Shown here piece after piece: positions 1-7,650 of a DNA stretch of 18,395 nucleotides. The DNA is taken from NCBI GenBank assembly GCA_031552845.1, contig JAVBMC010000049.1:1-18395 (forward strand), read 5' to 3'. Position numbers and translations under genes: made by a program. The DNA is from JAVBMC01 sp031552845 (GTDB lineage Bacteria; Verrucomicrobiota; Kiritimatiellia; RFP12; DVOR01). Each line of letters starts with the position of its first letter. Position 1 is the stretch's first letter. Below the pieces are notes generated by a model, which worked only from the letters and a program-made list of their open reading frames with translations, was not told the origin of the DNA and ran no database searches.

Positions 1-31
1 TAAACGTCTCAAACGGCGGTTAGATTTTCGC

Positions 32-75
32 GCCCCCCATGGGGGGCTCCCCTGAAAGAGAGCGTGCCTGGGCAC
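32..75. repeat. Two short palindromes in a GC-rich patch
   Basis: A perfect 16-bp palindrome at 32-47 (six C, AT, six G, bounded by G and C) is followed by a second hairpin at 64-75 (GTGCC-TG-GGCAC). The string CCCCCCAT occurs twice, at 33-40 and 75-82. Neither hairpin is followed by a T-run on either strand, so they are not typical intrinsic terminators. They stand out against the AT-rich 95-198 stretch that follows. They may belong to the 3' end of whatever gene lies left of the window. Function unknown. Confidence 0.45.
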
Positions 76-144
76 CCCCCATCTGCAGGGAAAAGATATT
101 TTACACTTTACATATAACAATCAACTTCAAGAAAACAAAGAAAA

Positions 145-172
145 TTGCTACACATACCCAGCAAAATATGTT
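145..172 (+). promoter_or_regulatory. Weak sigma-70-like promoter candidate for the DUF4886 gene
   Basis: TTGCTA at 145-150 and TATGTT at 167-172 are separated by 16 bp. Each matches the consensus hexamer at four of six positions. It lies in an AT-rich stretch directly upstream of the ATG at 199, which is preceded by an AAAGG ribosome binding site at 185-189 with 9 bases of spacing. The call rests on position and partial matches only. Confidence 0.3.
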
Positions 173-198
173 AAACTATTTGCGAAAGGTTAATTAGA

Positions 199-1041
199 AT
201 GAAACACACTCTCTTGATTTGCGCTACAGCCGCCCTCCTCGCTATTCCATCTATCACTCGTGCCGAAGACTCTGCGCCCCAGAAAGGAAAGAAGCTCCAC
301 GTGCTCTCCGTTGGGAACAGCTTCTCACAAAACGCCCATAAGTATCTGCGGCAGATCGTCAAAGCCTCCGGTAACGACATCTCTCTTTGTAATGCCTACA
401 TCGGCGGCTGTTCCTTCGCCCGCCACATGAAGCACGCCAACACCTACGAACAAGATCCCACCAATACCAACGGCACCCCTTACGCAGGCAAAAGCCTCAA
501 ACAGCTTCTTGTGAAAGAACCGTGGGATGTCATTACCATTCAACAATGCAGCCCCGAGAGCTTCAAAGCCGAGTCCTTTGACTCTGCTAAAGAACTCATC
601 ACCTACATCCGCAAGTACGCCCCCAAATCAGAGATTGTTGTACACCAAACTTGGGCTTACCGTCCCGACCGCACCAACTTCTGGGCCAAGAGCGGCATCG
701 ACGAAAAGATTATGTACACCCGCCTCAAAGCCAACTACGACAACCTTGCCCGCGAGAACGGTTTCCGCCAAATCCTCGGCGGCACCGCCTTCGAAACTGC
801 AAAACTCGACCCCGACTGGGGGCCTTATAACCCCGAGACCAAAACCCGTTCGCTCTTCAATGACGACTGCTATCACGCCAACTACGCCGGCGAATATCTG
901 CTCGGCTGCGTGTGGTTCGAAACCCTCTACGGGCAAAGCTGTGTCGGCAATACCTTCCGTCCTAAAGAGATGACAAAGGAAGACGCTGCCACGCTCCAAA
1001 AGGTAGCTCACAACACGCTGCTCGCCGCACCGGCTAAATAA
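199..1041 (+). CDS. Secreted DUF4886 / SGNH-hydrolase-like protein
   Basis: This 280-aa protein begins with a Sec signal peptide (positive MKH, hydrophobic residues 4-16, likely cleavage after about residue 22), so it should act in the periplasm or outside the cell. The mature part follows the DUF4886 family, a branch of the SGNH/GDSL fold. The block I serine lies in GNSFS (39-43), the block II glycine in YIGGCS (67-72), a WDVITIQQ segment stands near block III (109-116), and a D-x-x-H pair (D223, H226) matches the C-terminal catalytic dyad. SGNH enzymes are mostly esterases, often acting on acetylated glycans; the substrate here cannot be read from sequence. The ATG at 199 is supported by AAAGG at 185-189 and by the signal peptide. 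It stands alone on the plus strand and converges on the NuoE-NuoF gene with a 9-bp gap and no visible terminator between them. Family is secure, function open. Confidence 0.9.
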   Translation: MKHTLLICATAALLAIPSITRAEDSAPQKGKKLHVLSVGNSFSQNAHKYLRQIVKASGNDISLCNAYIGGCSFARHMKHANTYEQDPTNTNGTPYAGKSLKQLLVKEPWDVITIQQCSPESFKAESFDSAKELITYIRKYAPKSEIVVHQTWAYRPDRTNFWAKSGIDEKIMYTRLKANYDNLARENGFRQILGGTAFETAKLDPDWGPYNPETKTRSLFNDDCYHANYAGEYLLGCVWFETLYGQSCVGNTFRPKEMTKEDAATLQKVAHNTLLAAPAK

Positions 1042-1050
1042 GAATGCCAG

Positions 1051-3333
1051 TCAGCTTGCCGACGCCGTGCGCCTCGGGGATATCCGCACAATAGCTCGTT
1101 GCGGACATACTTGAGCGCACACGTCGCACTGCGTACAGCGCGACACATCAATCTCCGCCCGCTCAAACGGCACGAAGGAAATCGCCTCCTCCGGACAGCT
1201 CTGCGCGCACAGCGTACATCCGATACAATCTGCGGTCACGCTATACTCAATCAACGCCCGGCACCGCCTCGCCGGACACTCCCTCCTCACGTGCGCTTCA
1301 TACTCCGCACGAAAATGCCGCAGCGTTGACAGCACCGGATTCGGTGCCGTGCGTCCTAATCCGCACAGCGATCCCTGCCGTACATCCAACGCCAGCTTCT
1401 CCAGCGCATCAATATCCTGCAGCGTTCCCCGCCCCTCGCACAGCCGCTCCAACAACTCCAACATCCGCCGCACGCCGATGCGGCACATCGTACACTTCCC
1501 GCACGACTCCGCCTGCGTAAACGCCAAGAAGTAACGTGCGATATCCACCATGCAATCATCGTTGCCCAGCGCTACCAAACCGCCCGATCCCACCATCGCC
1601 CCCACAGCCCCCAGTGCCTCATAATCCACCGGCGTATCCCCCAACTCCGCCAACGGGACGCACCCGCCAGAAGGCCCTCCCACCTGCACCGCCTTCACCG
1701 TATCCGCCGCACCGCCGAGCTCCCTCACAATCGCATTTAACGAAGTTCCCATCGGCACTTCAACCAAGCCCCCAAACGGAATCTTTCCCGCCAGCGCAAA
1801 CGTCTTCGTCCCCGGACTCCGCGCCGTCCCCACTGCACGGAACGCCTCCGCGCCATGCCGCACAATCCACGACACCGCCGCAAATGTCTCTACATTATTC
1901 ACCAACGTCGGCACGCCCTCAAATCCCGACTCCGCAGGAAATGGCGGCCGTAACTGCGGCACGCCCCGTCGCCCCTCCAAACTCGCCAGCAGTGCAGTCT
2001 CCTCACCGCACACAAATGCCCCTGCGCCCTCCACAATACGGAATAAAGGCAACCCCGAATCTTCCGCGCTCGCACCGCTCAACCCCAACTGCTCCAACGC
2101 CGCTTCAATCCGCCGTAATGCAACCGGATACTCATGGCGGATATACAAAAGACACTCCTGCGCCCCTACAGCCTGCGCCGCAAACAACATCCCCTCCAAC
2201 ACCCGCAGCGGAAACGACTCCAAGATCATCCGATCCATGAACGCACCCGGATCGCCCTCATCACCGTTACACACCACCACCTTCCGCGCCCCCTGCGCCC
2301 CGCGCACGGCCCGCCACTTTGCTCCCGTCGAAAACCCGCCGCCGCCACGCCCGCGCAGGCCCGACTCCTCAATCAAACAAATCAACGCCTCTGGCTCCGG
2401 CAGCTTTGCCACAGCGGCATCGCGCTGAGTAATCGTCTGCACGCCGCCGCCCTCCGTCACAATGCGGCATTGGCATGCTTCATAACGCACACCCGGATGG
2501 TCACGGTTATCAGCCGGATAACGCGTCAACCCTGACCCTGGCGGCACATCGGCAAACAACCGCAGTAACAGCCCCTTCACCGCCGAACGTACCACCGGCG
2601 AAATCCCCTTCGGCGCAAACAGCTTCAGCAAGATCGGCTCCACATCCGGCGCCGACACCTTGCCATAACGGAAGTAACGCCCATCCGCAAACGCTACATC
2701 CATCACCGGCGCATCGAACGACAACCCATGACATCCCACCTCGACAAACCGCACCGGCAGATTCTGCGCCGCCAACACACGCTTCACCGCCGCCGCTGTC
2801 TCCAATGCCCCCGATGCCGCACAGCTCGAGCACGTACACATTCGCACTTCGCCCGCACTGACACTCTTCGCATTTATCCCTGATGCGCCACCCGGCAAAT
2901 CACCCGCCAGCACATCTGCAAGCACGTGCTGAACAGTATGCGGCGTCACGTGGCCATAAATCACATCATCGACCTGCACCGCCACCGCCAGCATGCAACA
3001 TCCCAAGCATGCCACCTTCTCCACGGTAAACAATCCATCATTGTCGGTCGACTCGCCCTCGGCTAAATTCAACGCCCGCCGGAAGGCCTCAAATGTTTGC
3101 TCGGCACCTTTTACATGGCATGCCGTACCATCACACACGCGGATCGTATGTACGCCCGCCGGAGTGAAACGAAACTGCGCATAGAACGTCGCAACGCCCG
3201 TCACCTCTGCCTCCGATACGCCGCACTCCGCTGCCAGCTTCTGCAGCTCAACAGCCGGCAAATAACGATGCTCATCCTGAATCGCCTGCAGTTTGGCAAT
3301 CAGCTCCGGACAATGCGCGCGCTGTCCGTTCAT
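1051..3333 (-). CDS. NuoE-NuoF fusion: NADH-binding iron-sulfur flavoprotein (HydB/HndC-like)
   Basis: This 760-aa protein joins normally separate subunits of NADH-linked dehydrogenases or electron-bifurcating hydrogenases. Residues 1-140 are NuoE/HydC-like with the [2Fe-2S] cysteines C67, C72, C109 and C113. Residues 162-240 are a thioredoxin-like ferredoxin domain as in HydB, but the fourth expected cysteine is Ser205 (C166, C171 and C201 remain). Residues 270-680 are NuoF: FMN/NADH glycine-rich GRGGGGF (328-334), NGDEGDPGAF (356-365), and a [4Fe-4S] site C611, C614, C617, C657. The tail holds two [4Fe-4S] ferredoxin motifs (C703/706/709/713 and C733/736/739/743). The expected role is transfer of electrons between NADH and ferredoxin or a catalytic partner in the cytoplasm. 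No NuoG, hydrogenase or formate dehydrogenase gene is within the window. Its ATG overlaps the preceding ABC gene's stop by ATGA at 3330-3333. Which complex it serves is unresolved. Confidence 0.93.
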   Translation of the reverse strand: MNGQRAHCPELIAKLQAIQDEHRYLPAVELQKLAAECGVSEAEVTGVATFYAQFRFTPAGVHTIRVCDGTACHVKGAEQTFEAFRRALNLAEGESTDNDGLFTVEKVACLGCCMLAVAVQVDDVIYGHVTPHTVQHVLADVLAGDLPGGASGINAKSVSAGEVRMCTCSSCAASGALETAAAVKRVLAAQNLPVRFVEVGCHGLSFDAPVMDVAFADGRYFRYGKVSAPDVEPILLKLFAPKGISPVVRSAVKGLLLRLFADVPPGSGLTRYPADNRDHPGVRYEACQCRIVTEGGGVQTITQRDAAVAKLPEPEALICLIEESGLRGRGGGGFSTGAKWRAVRGAQGARKVVVCNGDEGDPGAFMDRMILESFPLRVLEGMLFAAQAVGAQECLLYIRHEYPVALRRIEAALEQLGLSGASAEDSGLPLFRIVEGAGAFVCGEETALLASLEGRRGVPQLRPPFPAESGFEGVPTLVNNVETFAAVSWIVRHGAEAFRAVGTARSPGTKTFALAGKIPFGGLVEVPMGTSLNAIVRELGGAADTVKAVQVGGPSGGCVPLAELGDTPVDYEALGAVGAMVGSGGLVALGNDDCMVDIARYFLAFTQAESCGKCTMCRIGVRRMLELLERLCEGRGTLQDIDALEKLALDVRQGSLCGLGRTAPNPVLSTLRHFRAEYEAHVRRECPARRCRALIEYSVTADCIGCTLCAQSCPEEAISFVPFERAEIDVSRCTQCDVCAQVCPQRAIVRISPRRTASAS

Positions 3334-4106
3334 CCCTGCGCCCCCTGTTCGCGCAAACGCAGTTCACGCGCCACATCCGGCACAGCCTCCAACAGCGTTC
3401 GCGTATACGAATGCTGCGGTGCCTCAAACAACTGCCGCGGATTCCCCTCCTCCACAATCTGCCCGCGACACATCACCGCCGACCAATCGCACAATGCTCG
3501 CACCACACCAAGGTCATGCGAGATCAGCAGAAGCGACAACCCTAATTCACGTCGCAGGTCACTTAACAAATTGAGAATACGCGCCTGTACCGACACATCC
3601 AACGCACTCACCGGCTCATCCGCAATCAATACCCGCGGCTCTGGTGCCAACGCCCGTGCAATACTCACCCGCTGACACATCCCGCCGCTCAATTCCCGCG
3701 GCAACGCCTCCAACACTGACTGCGGCAATCCCACCAAATCCAACAGCTCATTCACCGTACGCCGTCCATGATGCACATGCAGCACTTCCTCCAATATCCG
3801 CCGCACTGACAGACGAGGATTCAACGAACCCGCCGCATCCTGAAAGATCATCTGTACCGCCCGCCGAAAAGCCATCCGCGGCTCGCCCTTCAACCCTGCG
3901 GTATTCTGACCATCGAACAACACCCGCCCCCCTGCAATCGGCGTCAGCCCCAGCAAAGCCCGCACCAGCGACGACTTCCCGCAACCGCTCTCACCCACCA
4001 CAGCCACAGAGGTGCCCGGCTCAACCGATAGCGATACGCCATCCACCGCCGTCAAGGCGCCATACCGCACGACAACGCTTTCCGCCGACAGTACCGCGCC
4101 GCTCAT
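3330..4106 (-). CDS. Dipeptide/oligopeptide-type ABC transporter ATPase (DppF/OppF-like)
   Basis: This 258-aa nucleotide-binding subunit should power import of peptides, nickel or a related solute at the inner face of the membrane. Walker A is GESGCGKS (38-45), Walker B VLIADEP (159-165), the H-loop is H197, and the D-loop region SALD follows Walker B. The signature reads LSGGMCQ (139-145), with Met-Cys in place of the usual Gln-Arg/Gln-Gln. The C-terminal oligopeptide-binding-type extension is short. The start at 4106 is chosen over an in-frame ATG at 4115 because it gives an ATGA overlap with the upstream ATPase gene and because GAGGTG (4118-4113) sits 6 bases before it. It is paired with the ATPase at 4103-5008, as in Dpp/Opp systems, but no permease or solute-binding protein gene is visible nearby. 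Confidence 0.92.
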   Translation of the reverse strand: MSGAVLSAESVVVRYGALTAVDGVSLSVEPGTSVAVVGESGCGKSSLVRALLGLTPIAGGRVLFDGQNTAGLKGEPRMAFRRAVQMIFQDAAGSLNPRLSVRRILEEVLHVHHGRRTVNELLDLVGLPQSVLEALPRELSGGMCQRVSIARALAPEPRVLIADEPVSALDVSVQARILNLLSDLRRELGLSLLLISHDLGVVRALCDWSAVMCRGQIVEEGNPRQLFEAPQHSYTRTLLEAVPDVARELRLREQGAQG

Positions 4107-5008
4107 AAAAAGCACCTCACGCCATCCTGCAACGCCGGCAGCTCACAAAAGCACCGCTCCTTCGCCACACTGCACCGCGGAGCAAAGCCACAACCCACAC
4201 GCGCCTCGCCCAAAGCCGGCACAGTTCCCGGAATATCCTGCAACCGCTCCGGCACATCGCCCTCCAACGACGGCACCGCCCGCAGCAAACCCTGCGTATA
4301 CGGATGGCGCGGACGCTGCAACACATCCATTACAGCCCCCTCTTCCACAATCTCCCCCGCATACATCACATACAGCTGTTCCACATCCCGCGCCACAATT
4401 CCAAGGTTATGCGTAATCAACAGCACCGCCATATCAAACCGCTCTGACAGCTCACGGATCAACCGCAGCACCTGCCGCTGCACCACCACATCCAATGCCG
4501 TCGTCGGTTCATCCGCCACCAACAGCCTCGGCTTCGCCGCCAACGCCATCGCCAGCATCACCCGCTGCTGCTGCCCGCCGCTCAACTCACACGGAAACGA
4601 CTTCAACATCCTCTCTGCGTCTGGCAACCCAACCGCCGCCAACAGCTCCGCCGCTTCGCGCCGCGACGTCACCTCCATCAACTGACGCTCCACCCGCAGC
4701 ACCGGATTCAAACACGCACTCGGATCTTGGAACACATACGCAATCCCGCTGCGCCGCACCGACTCCACCGTCCCTTCCGCCAGCAAGTCACGCCCCTCAA
4801 ACAACAGCTGTCCCTTGACTTCAGCGCGATCGGTCGGTGCCAATCGCGCCAACGATAAAGCGGACAGACTCTTCCCACAACCGCTCTCCCCCACCAAGGC
4901 TACGCGCTCACCGCGCTTGATCTCAAACGAAACTCCGCGCACCGGTTCTACCCGTACGCCGCCACGCGAGAACGCCACCCGCAAATCTTGTACAGAAAGC
5001 AAACTCAT
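4103..5008 (-). CDS. Dipeptide/oligopeptide-type ABC transporter ATPase (DppD/OppD-like)
   Basis: This 301-aa ABC ATPase has Walker A GESGCGKS (40-47), Q-loop Gln94, signature LSGGQQQ (142-148), Walker B LLVADEP (162-168) and H-loop His200. After about residue 235 it carries the C-terminal extension typical of the oligopeptide/dipeptide/nickel subfamily, with PYTQGLLRAVP followed by a cysteine-bearing GCGFAPRC stretch that in relatives holds an iron-sulfur site. Length matches DppD/OppD (about 300-330). It would form the heterodimeric motor with the ATPase encoded at 3330-4106. Its ATG overlaps the stop of the cation efflux gene through ATGA at 5005-5008. Transmembrane and binding-protein partners must be encoded elsewhere or lost; the substrate is therefore not inferable. 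Confidence 0.93.
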   Translation of the reverse strand: MSLLSVQDLRVAFSRGGVRVEPVRGVSFEIKRGERVALVGESGCGKSLSALSLARLAPTDRAEVKGQLLFEGRDLLAEGTVESVRRSGIAYVFQDPSACLNPVLRVERQLMEVTSRREAAELLAAVGLPDAERMLKSFPCELSGGQQQRVMLAMALAAKPRLLVADEPTTALDVVVQRQVLRLIRELSERFDMAVLLITHNLGIVARDVEQLYVMYAGEIVEEGAVMDVLQRPRHPYTQGLLRAVPSLEGDVPERLQDIPGTVPALGEARVGCGFAPRCSVAKERCFCELPALQDGVRCFL

Positions 5009-5931
5009 ATCCGAATCAAATCTTCGTGCGCCCCATCGTCATGCGGATTCACATGAATCATCACCTCGCCCACATGCTCATCCGACTCAAACAACAGCCT
5101 CTTCACCCGAAGCCCAACATCATGCGACACCCGCACCGACATCTCAGGATCCATCTCCAGCTTCAAATCAATCCAATACATCTGCCCATACCGCCGCCCC
5201 TTGATCTCATGCACATGCTCCACCCCCTCCACGCTCTCGGCAAGCTTGGCAAACGGCTCCAACACATCCTCCGGCAACGCGCGATCCAGCAAATCATCAC
5301 ACACCTTCGACAGGCACTCCCACCCGCTCTTCAAAATCAACAACCCCGACACCCCTGCCGCAATCGGGTCTAACCGTGCAAACCCAATCATCGCGCCCCC
5401 CACGCCAATGATTGTTGCGATTGACGTCACCGCATCCTTCCGATGATCCACCGCCAGCACATTCAAAAGCTGCGACTTCGTCTTCCGTGCCGCCCTAAAC
5501 GTATACAATGCCAACGACTCCTTCACCACAATCGTCAGCACCACCACGCCCAACGCAAACACTCCCGGACGCTCAGACGGCGGTGCAAGGCTCCCCCGTA
5601 CAGCCGACAGCAGAATCAGCACGCCCGTGCCCAAAATCACCAAGCCGATCGCCCCCGCCGTCAGACTCTCAATCTTCCCATGCCCATACGGATGCTGCTT
5701 ATCAAACGGCTTACGCCCCGCCACCGCGCCCAACAAAGCCGCCATTCCCACTGCCAAATCACACACGCTCTCCACGCCATCCGCCACCACGGCTTCCGAA
5801 TGGTCAAAGTATCCTGCGCACAGCTTCAATGCCGCCAGCACTACATTAATCCCCAGCGCTAACAACGTCACCCGCCGTACCAAACCCCAATTTATATCAC
5901 GGCTCGCACCGCTACACAACGTTTCACTCAT
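5005..5931 (-). CDS. Cation diffusion facilitator (CDF) family metal transporter
   Basis: This 308-aa inner-membrane antiporter is expected to export divalent metal ions in exchange for protons. About six membrane helices span residues 18-215, followed by a cytoplasmic ferredoxin-like domain (about 215-300). CDF hallmarks are the TM2 motif ADGVESVCD (50-58), the loop HPYGHGKIE (80-88) and the TM5 motif AVDHRKDAVTS (160-170). By eye the metal-site positions read E54/D58 in TM2 and D162/D166 in TM5, rather than the H-x-x-x-D of typical zinc CDFs, which leans away from a zinc-only transporter; the metal cannot be fixed from this. The start codon at 5931 has no strong Shine-Dalgarno. It lies 66 bp downstream of the pgpA stop, and its stop overlaps the next ATPase gene by four bases. 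Confidence 0.93.
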   Translation of the reverse strand: MSETLCSGASRDINWGLVRRVTLLALGINVVLAALKLCAGYFDHSEAVVADGVESVCDLAVGMAALLGAVAGRKPFDKQHPYGHGKIESLTAGAIGLVILGTGVLILLSAVRGSLAPPSERPGVFALGVVVLTIVVKESLALYTFRAARKTKSQLLNVLAVDHRKDAVTSIATIIGVGGAMIGFARLDPIAAGVSGLLILKSGWECLSKVCDDLLDRALPEDVLEPFAKLAESVEGVEHVHEIKGRRYGQMYWIDLKLEMDPEMSVRVSHDVGLRVKRLLFESDEHVGEVMIHVNPHDDGAHEDLIRI

Positions 5932-5997
5932 ACCGTCTGTGTTTTCTGATTTTCTCTTACTTAATTACCTATTACTTCTTACTTACTACTTTGTCTC
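5932..5997. other. AT-rich spacer with repeated TTACTT
   Basis: The 66-bp gap between pgpA and the cation efflux gene is AT-rich, unlike the surrounding GC-rich sequence. TTACTT occurs at 5957-5962, 5972-5977 and 5979-5984 (AAGTAA on the transcribed sense). No hairpin followed by a T-run and no convincing promoter was found, so the two genes could share a transcript. Confidence 0.4.
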
Positions 5998-6495
5998 TTA
6001 CATCAAATCGGCGACAAGTCTAAAGAATCCCCAGTTCAAGCCCAACGAAATCAAGTTTGCCGCGAAATCATCCGCCACAATCCCCAGCCCCCCCTTCAAC
6101 ACCTGCAACTGACGCGCCGGCGGCGGCTTCACAATGTCAATCACCCGAATCACCACAAACGTCACCGGCACCAACCACAACGCATCCAGCAACGGCAGCC
6201 CCAACACTCCGATCGGATACAACATCCACTCATCCGCGCAAATCCGTCCATCATCCTTCCGCCCCAACACCCGCTCCGCCACATCGCAAACCGGAATTGA
6301 CGCAAGCGTCAACGCCACGCAGATAACAGCCTGCACGCGCCAATCCGGCACCCACGCTGCCAACGCCAAAGCCAGCGCCACCCCCGGCAACGAACCCACT
6401 GTCCCCGGTGCAACCGGCGCCACCAAGCCAATACCAAAACCAGTCGCCACCCACGTTGCAAACCGCTCCCAAACTGTCCGCCCCGGCACACCCAT
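5998..6495 (-). CDS. pgpA: Phosphatidylglycerophosphatase A family protein
   Basis: Member of the PgpA family, which dephosphorylates phosphatidylglycerophosphate to phosphatidylglycerol in the inner membrane during phospholipid synthesis. The family signatures are all visible: GIGLVAPVAPGTVGS near the N-terminus, KDDGRICADEW in the middle (acidic metal-binding residues), and KPPPARQLQ followed by LKGGLGIVADD near the C-terminus. Four hydrophobic helices fit the known topology. The start at 6495 gives a 165-aa protein, close to the usual length, and has GAGGTG at 6504-6499 just upstream. In-frame starts at 6549 (ATG, with AAGAG 8 bases upstream) and 6555 (TTG) would add a hydrophobic N-terminal helix of about 18-20 residues and cannot be excluded. 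It is the first gene of the minus-strand run that continues to the NuoE-NuoF gene. Confidence 0.9.
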   Translation of the reverse strand: MGVPGRTVWERFATWVATGFGIGLVAPVAPGTVGSLPGVALALALAAWVPDWRVQAVICVALTLASIPVCDVAERVLGRKDDGRICADEWMLYPIGVLGLPLLDALWLVPVTFVVIRVIDIVKPPPARQLQVLKGGLGIVADDFAANLISLGLNWGFFRLVADLM

Positions 6496-6581
6496 AAAAC
6501 ACCTCATAAAAAACACAGCACACACACCCGCCAAAACCCCGACGCCCATAAACAAAACTCTTATGACAAAATACTCCGCTC

Positions 6582-6610
6582 AGTATACCACAATAGAAGC
6601 CCCCCCACAA
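6582..6610 (-). promoter_or_regulatory. Probable sigma-70-like promoter upstream of pgpA
   Basis: On the minus strand, TTGTGG (6610-6605) and TATACT (6587-6582) are separated by exactly 17 bp. The -10 box matches consensus at five of six positions; the -35 keeps only TTG. It lies in the gap between the FGE-like gene and pgpA, where no terminator was seen, so pgpA might also receive read-through. Confidence 0.45.
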
Positions 6611-6639
6611 CCCAAAACCAAACCCACTCCACCGCCCTA

Positions 6640-7572
6640 TCACGGCGCAGGCTTCGGCAGCACGCAAACGCGAAAGCCAACATAGGCGCTAATCAGATTT
6701 GGTGCAAAATAACTTCGTGAGTCCGACAAGCAAGAGAGAGCGCTTCCATCGTAGTATCCGCCACGAAGTACCCGATGGGTTCCGCTTAACGGCCCCACAT
6801 AATCAACAATGGAACTCGCGCTCCGCTCCTCTTCATACCAATCCAAACACCATTCAAAGACATTTCCATGCATATCATAAAGCCCCCAGGCATTCGGCAA
6901 ATGCACCCCCACCTTCGTATGCTCCGAATACCCACCCTTTTTGCTCCAAGCATTATACTTATATCGCCCCACATCAGACAAGTCTGGCGATTGCCCATCC
7001 ATGCCTATTCTGGCCTTTTTACCGCTGTTAAGATATGTGCTTGTCCCTGCACGGCAAGCATACTCCCATTGCAGCTCCGTCGGCAAGTCAAACATCAGCT
7101 TCGCCTTCTGACGCAGCACGCCCATGAATGATGCCGCGCTGACTTGATTATTCGTCGGCCACTGCGCGCCATAGCTTGCTCCGCGAATCATCTCGTAAGA
7201 AACCCTTTCCACTGGCCGCGTATCACCGAGATAACAAGAGGGTTGGGTTCCCATGACCGACTCCCATTGCCGCTGCGTCACCTCAAACACACCTATATAA
7301 AACGGCTTAGTGATCGTTATTTGATTGGTGGTTGAAACAGACCCATACCCTTGCTCAGGACGCACAACCTGACACGTCCCCGCCGGAATCAACCGCAGCC
7401 ACAACTCAAACGTACGGCACTGGCTATAATTCAAATCCGGGGGCATGTCAGTATAACGCACCGGATACGCCGCCGCATTCGGCCCACCCGACAAATCCAC
7501 CACCAAGTACGTCTCTGCGCTCCGGACGCTTACCGCCAACAGCAGCCCCAACCCAATGATGTATTTTCGCAT
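6640..7572 (-). CDS. Secreted formylglycine-generating-enzyme-like (SUMF1/FGE-sulfatase) domain protein
   Basis: This 310-aa protein has a Sec signal peptide (residues 1-18, cleavage likely after VRSA), then a segment YLVVDLSGGP (22-31), a form recalled from SUMF1-domain proteins of Kiritimatiellota/Lentisphaerota. The FGE-sulfatase fold follows from about residue 60 to 305: KPFYIGVFEVTQRQWE (89-104), LPTELQWEYACRAGT (163-177), NAWGLYDMHGNVFEW (227-241) and RVLRGGYYDGSALSC (267-281). True FGE uses two cysteines after RGG to convert a sulfatase cysteine to formylglycine. Here only the second aligns with a cysteine (C281); the first is Gly276. It is therefore probably not an active FGE but a carbohydrate-binding, adhesion or other extracellular module. 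The start at 7572 has GGGAG at 7581-7577. No sulfatase gene is nearby. Confidence 0.9.
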   Translation of the reverse strand: MRKYIIGLGLLLAVSVRSAETYLVVDLSGGPNAAAYPVRYTDMPPDLNYSQCRTFELWLRLIPAGTCQVVRPEQGYGSVSTTNQITITKPFYIGVFEVTQRQWESVMGTQPSCYLGDTRPVERVSYEMIRGASYGAQWPTNNQVSAASFMGVLRQKAKLMFDLPTELQWEYACRAGTSTYLNSGKKARIGMDGQSPDLSDVGRYKYNAWSKKGGYSEHTKVGVHLPNAWGLYDMHGNVFEWCLDWYEEERSASSIVDYVGPLSGTHRVLRGGYYDGSALSCLSDSRSYFAPNLISAYVGFRVCVLPKPAP

Positions 7573-7614
7573 AAAGCTCCCATCACTACAGCTTCACCAC
7601 CCCAGTCCAAGAGA

Positions 7615-7643
7615 ATTATCCTACTTTCGCACAGACATGTCAA
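7615..7643 (-). promoter_or_regulatory. Strong sigma-70-like promoter of the FGE-like gene
   Basis: On the minus strand a perfect TTGACA (7643-7638) and GATAAT (7620-7615, five of six matches) are separated by 17 bp. The leader to the ATG at 7572 would be about 35 nt and contains the GGGAG ribosome binding site. This is the best promoter in the window and indicates independent transcription of the 310-aa secreted protein. Confidence 0.8.
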
Positions 7644-7650
7644 GCCCAAG

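Noticed and set aside
527..973. Long plus-strand frame overlapping the DUF4886 gene
   Set aside because: Low-complexity Ser/Pro/Thr-rich translation, no ribosome binding site, fully inside a gene with family motifs and a signal peptide.
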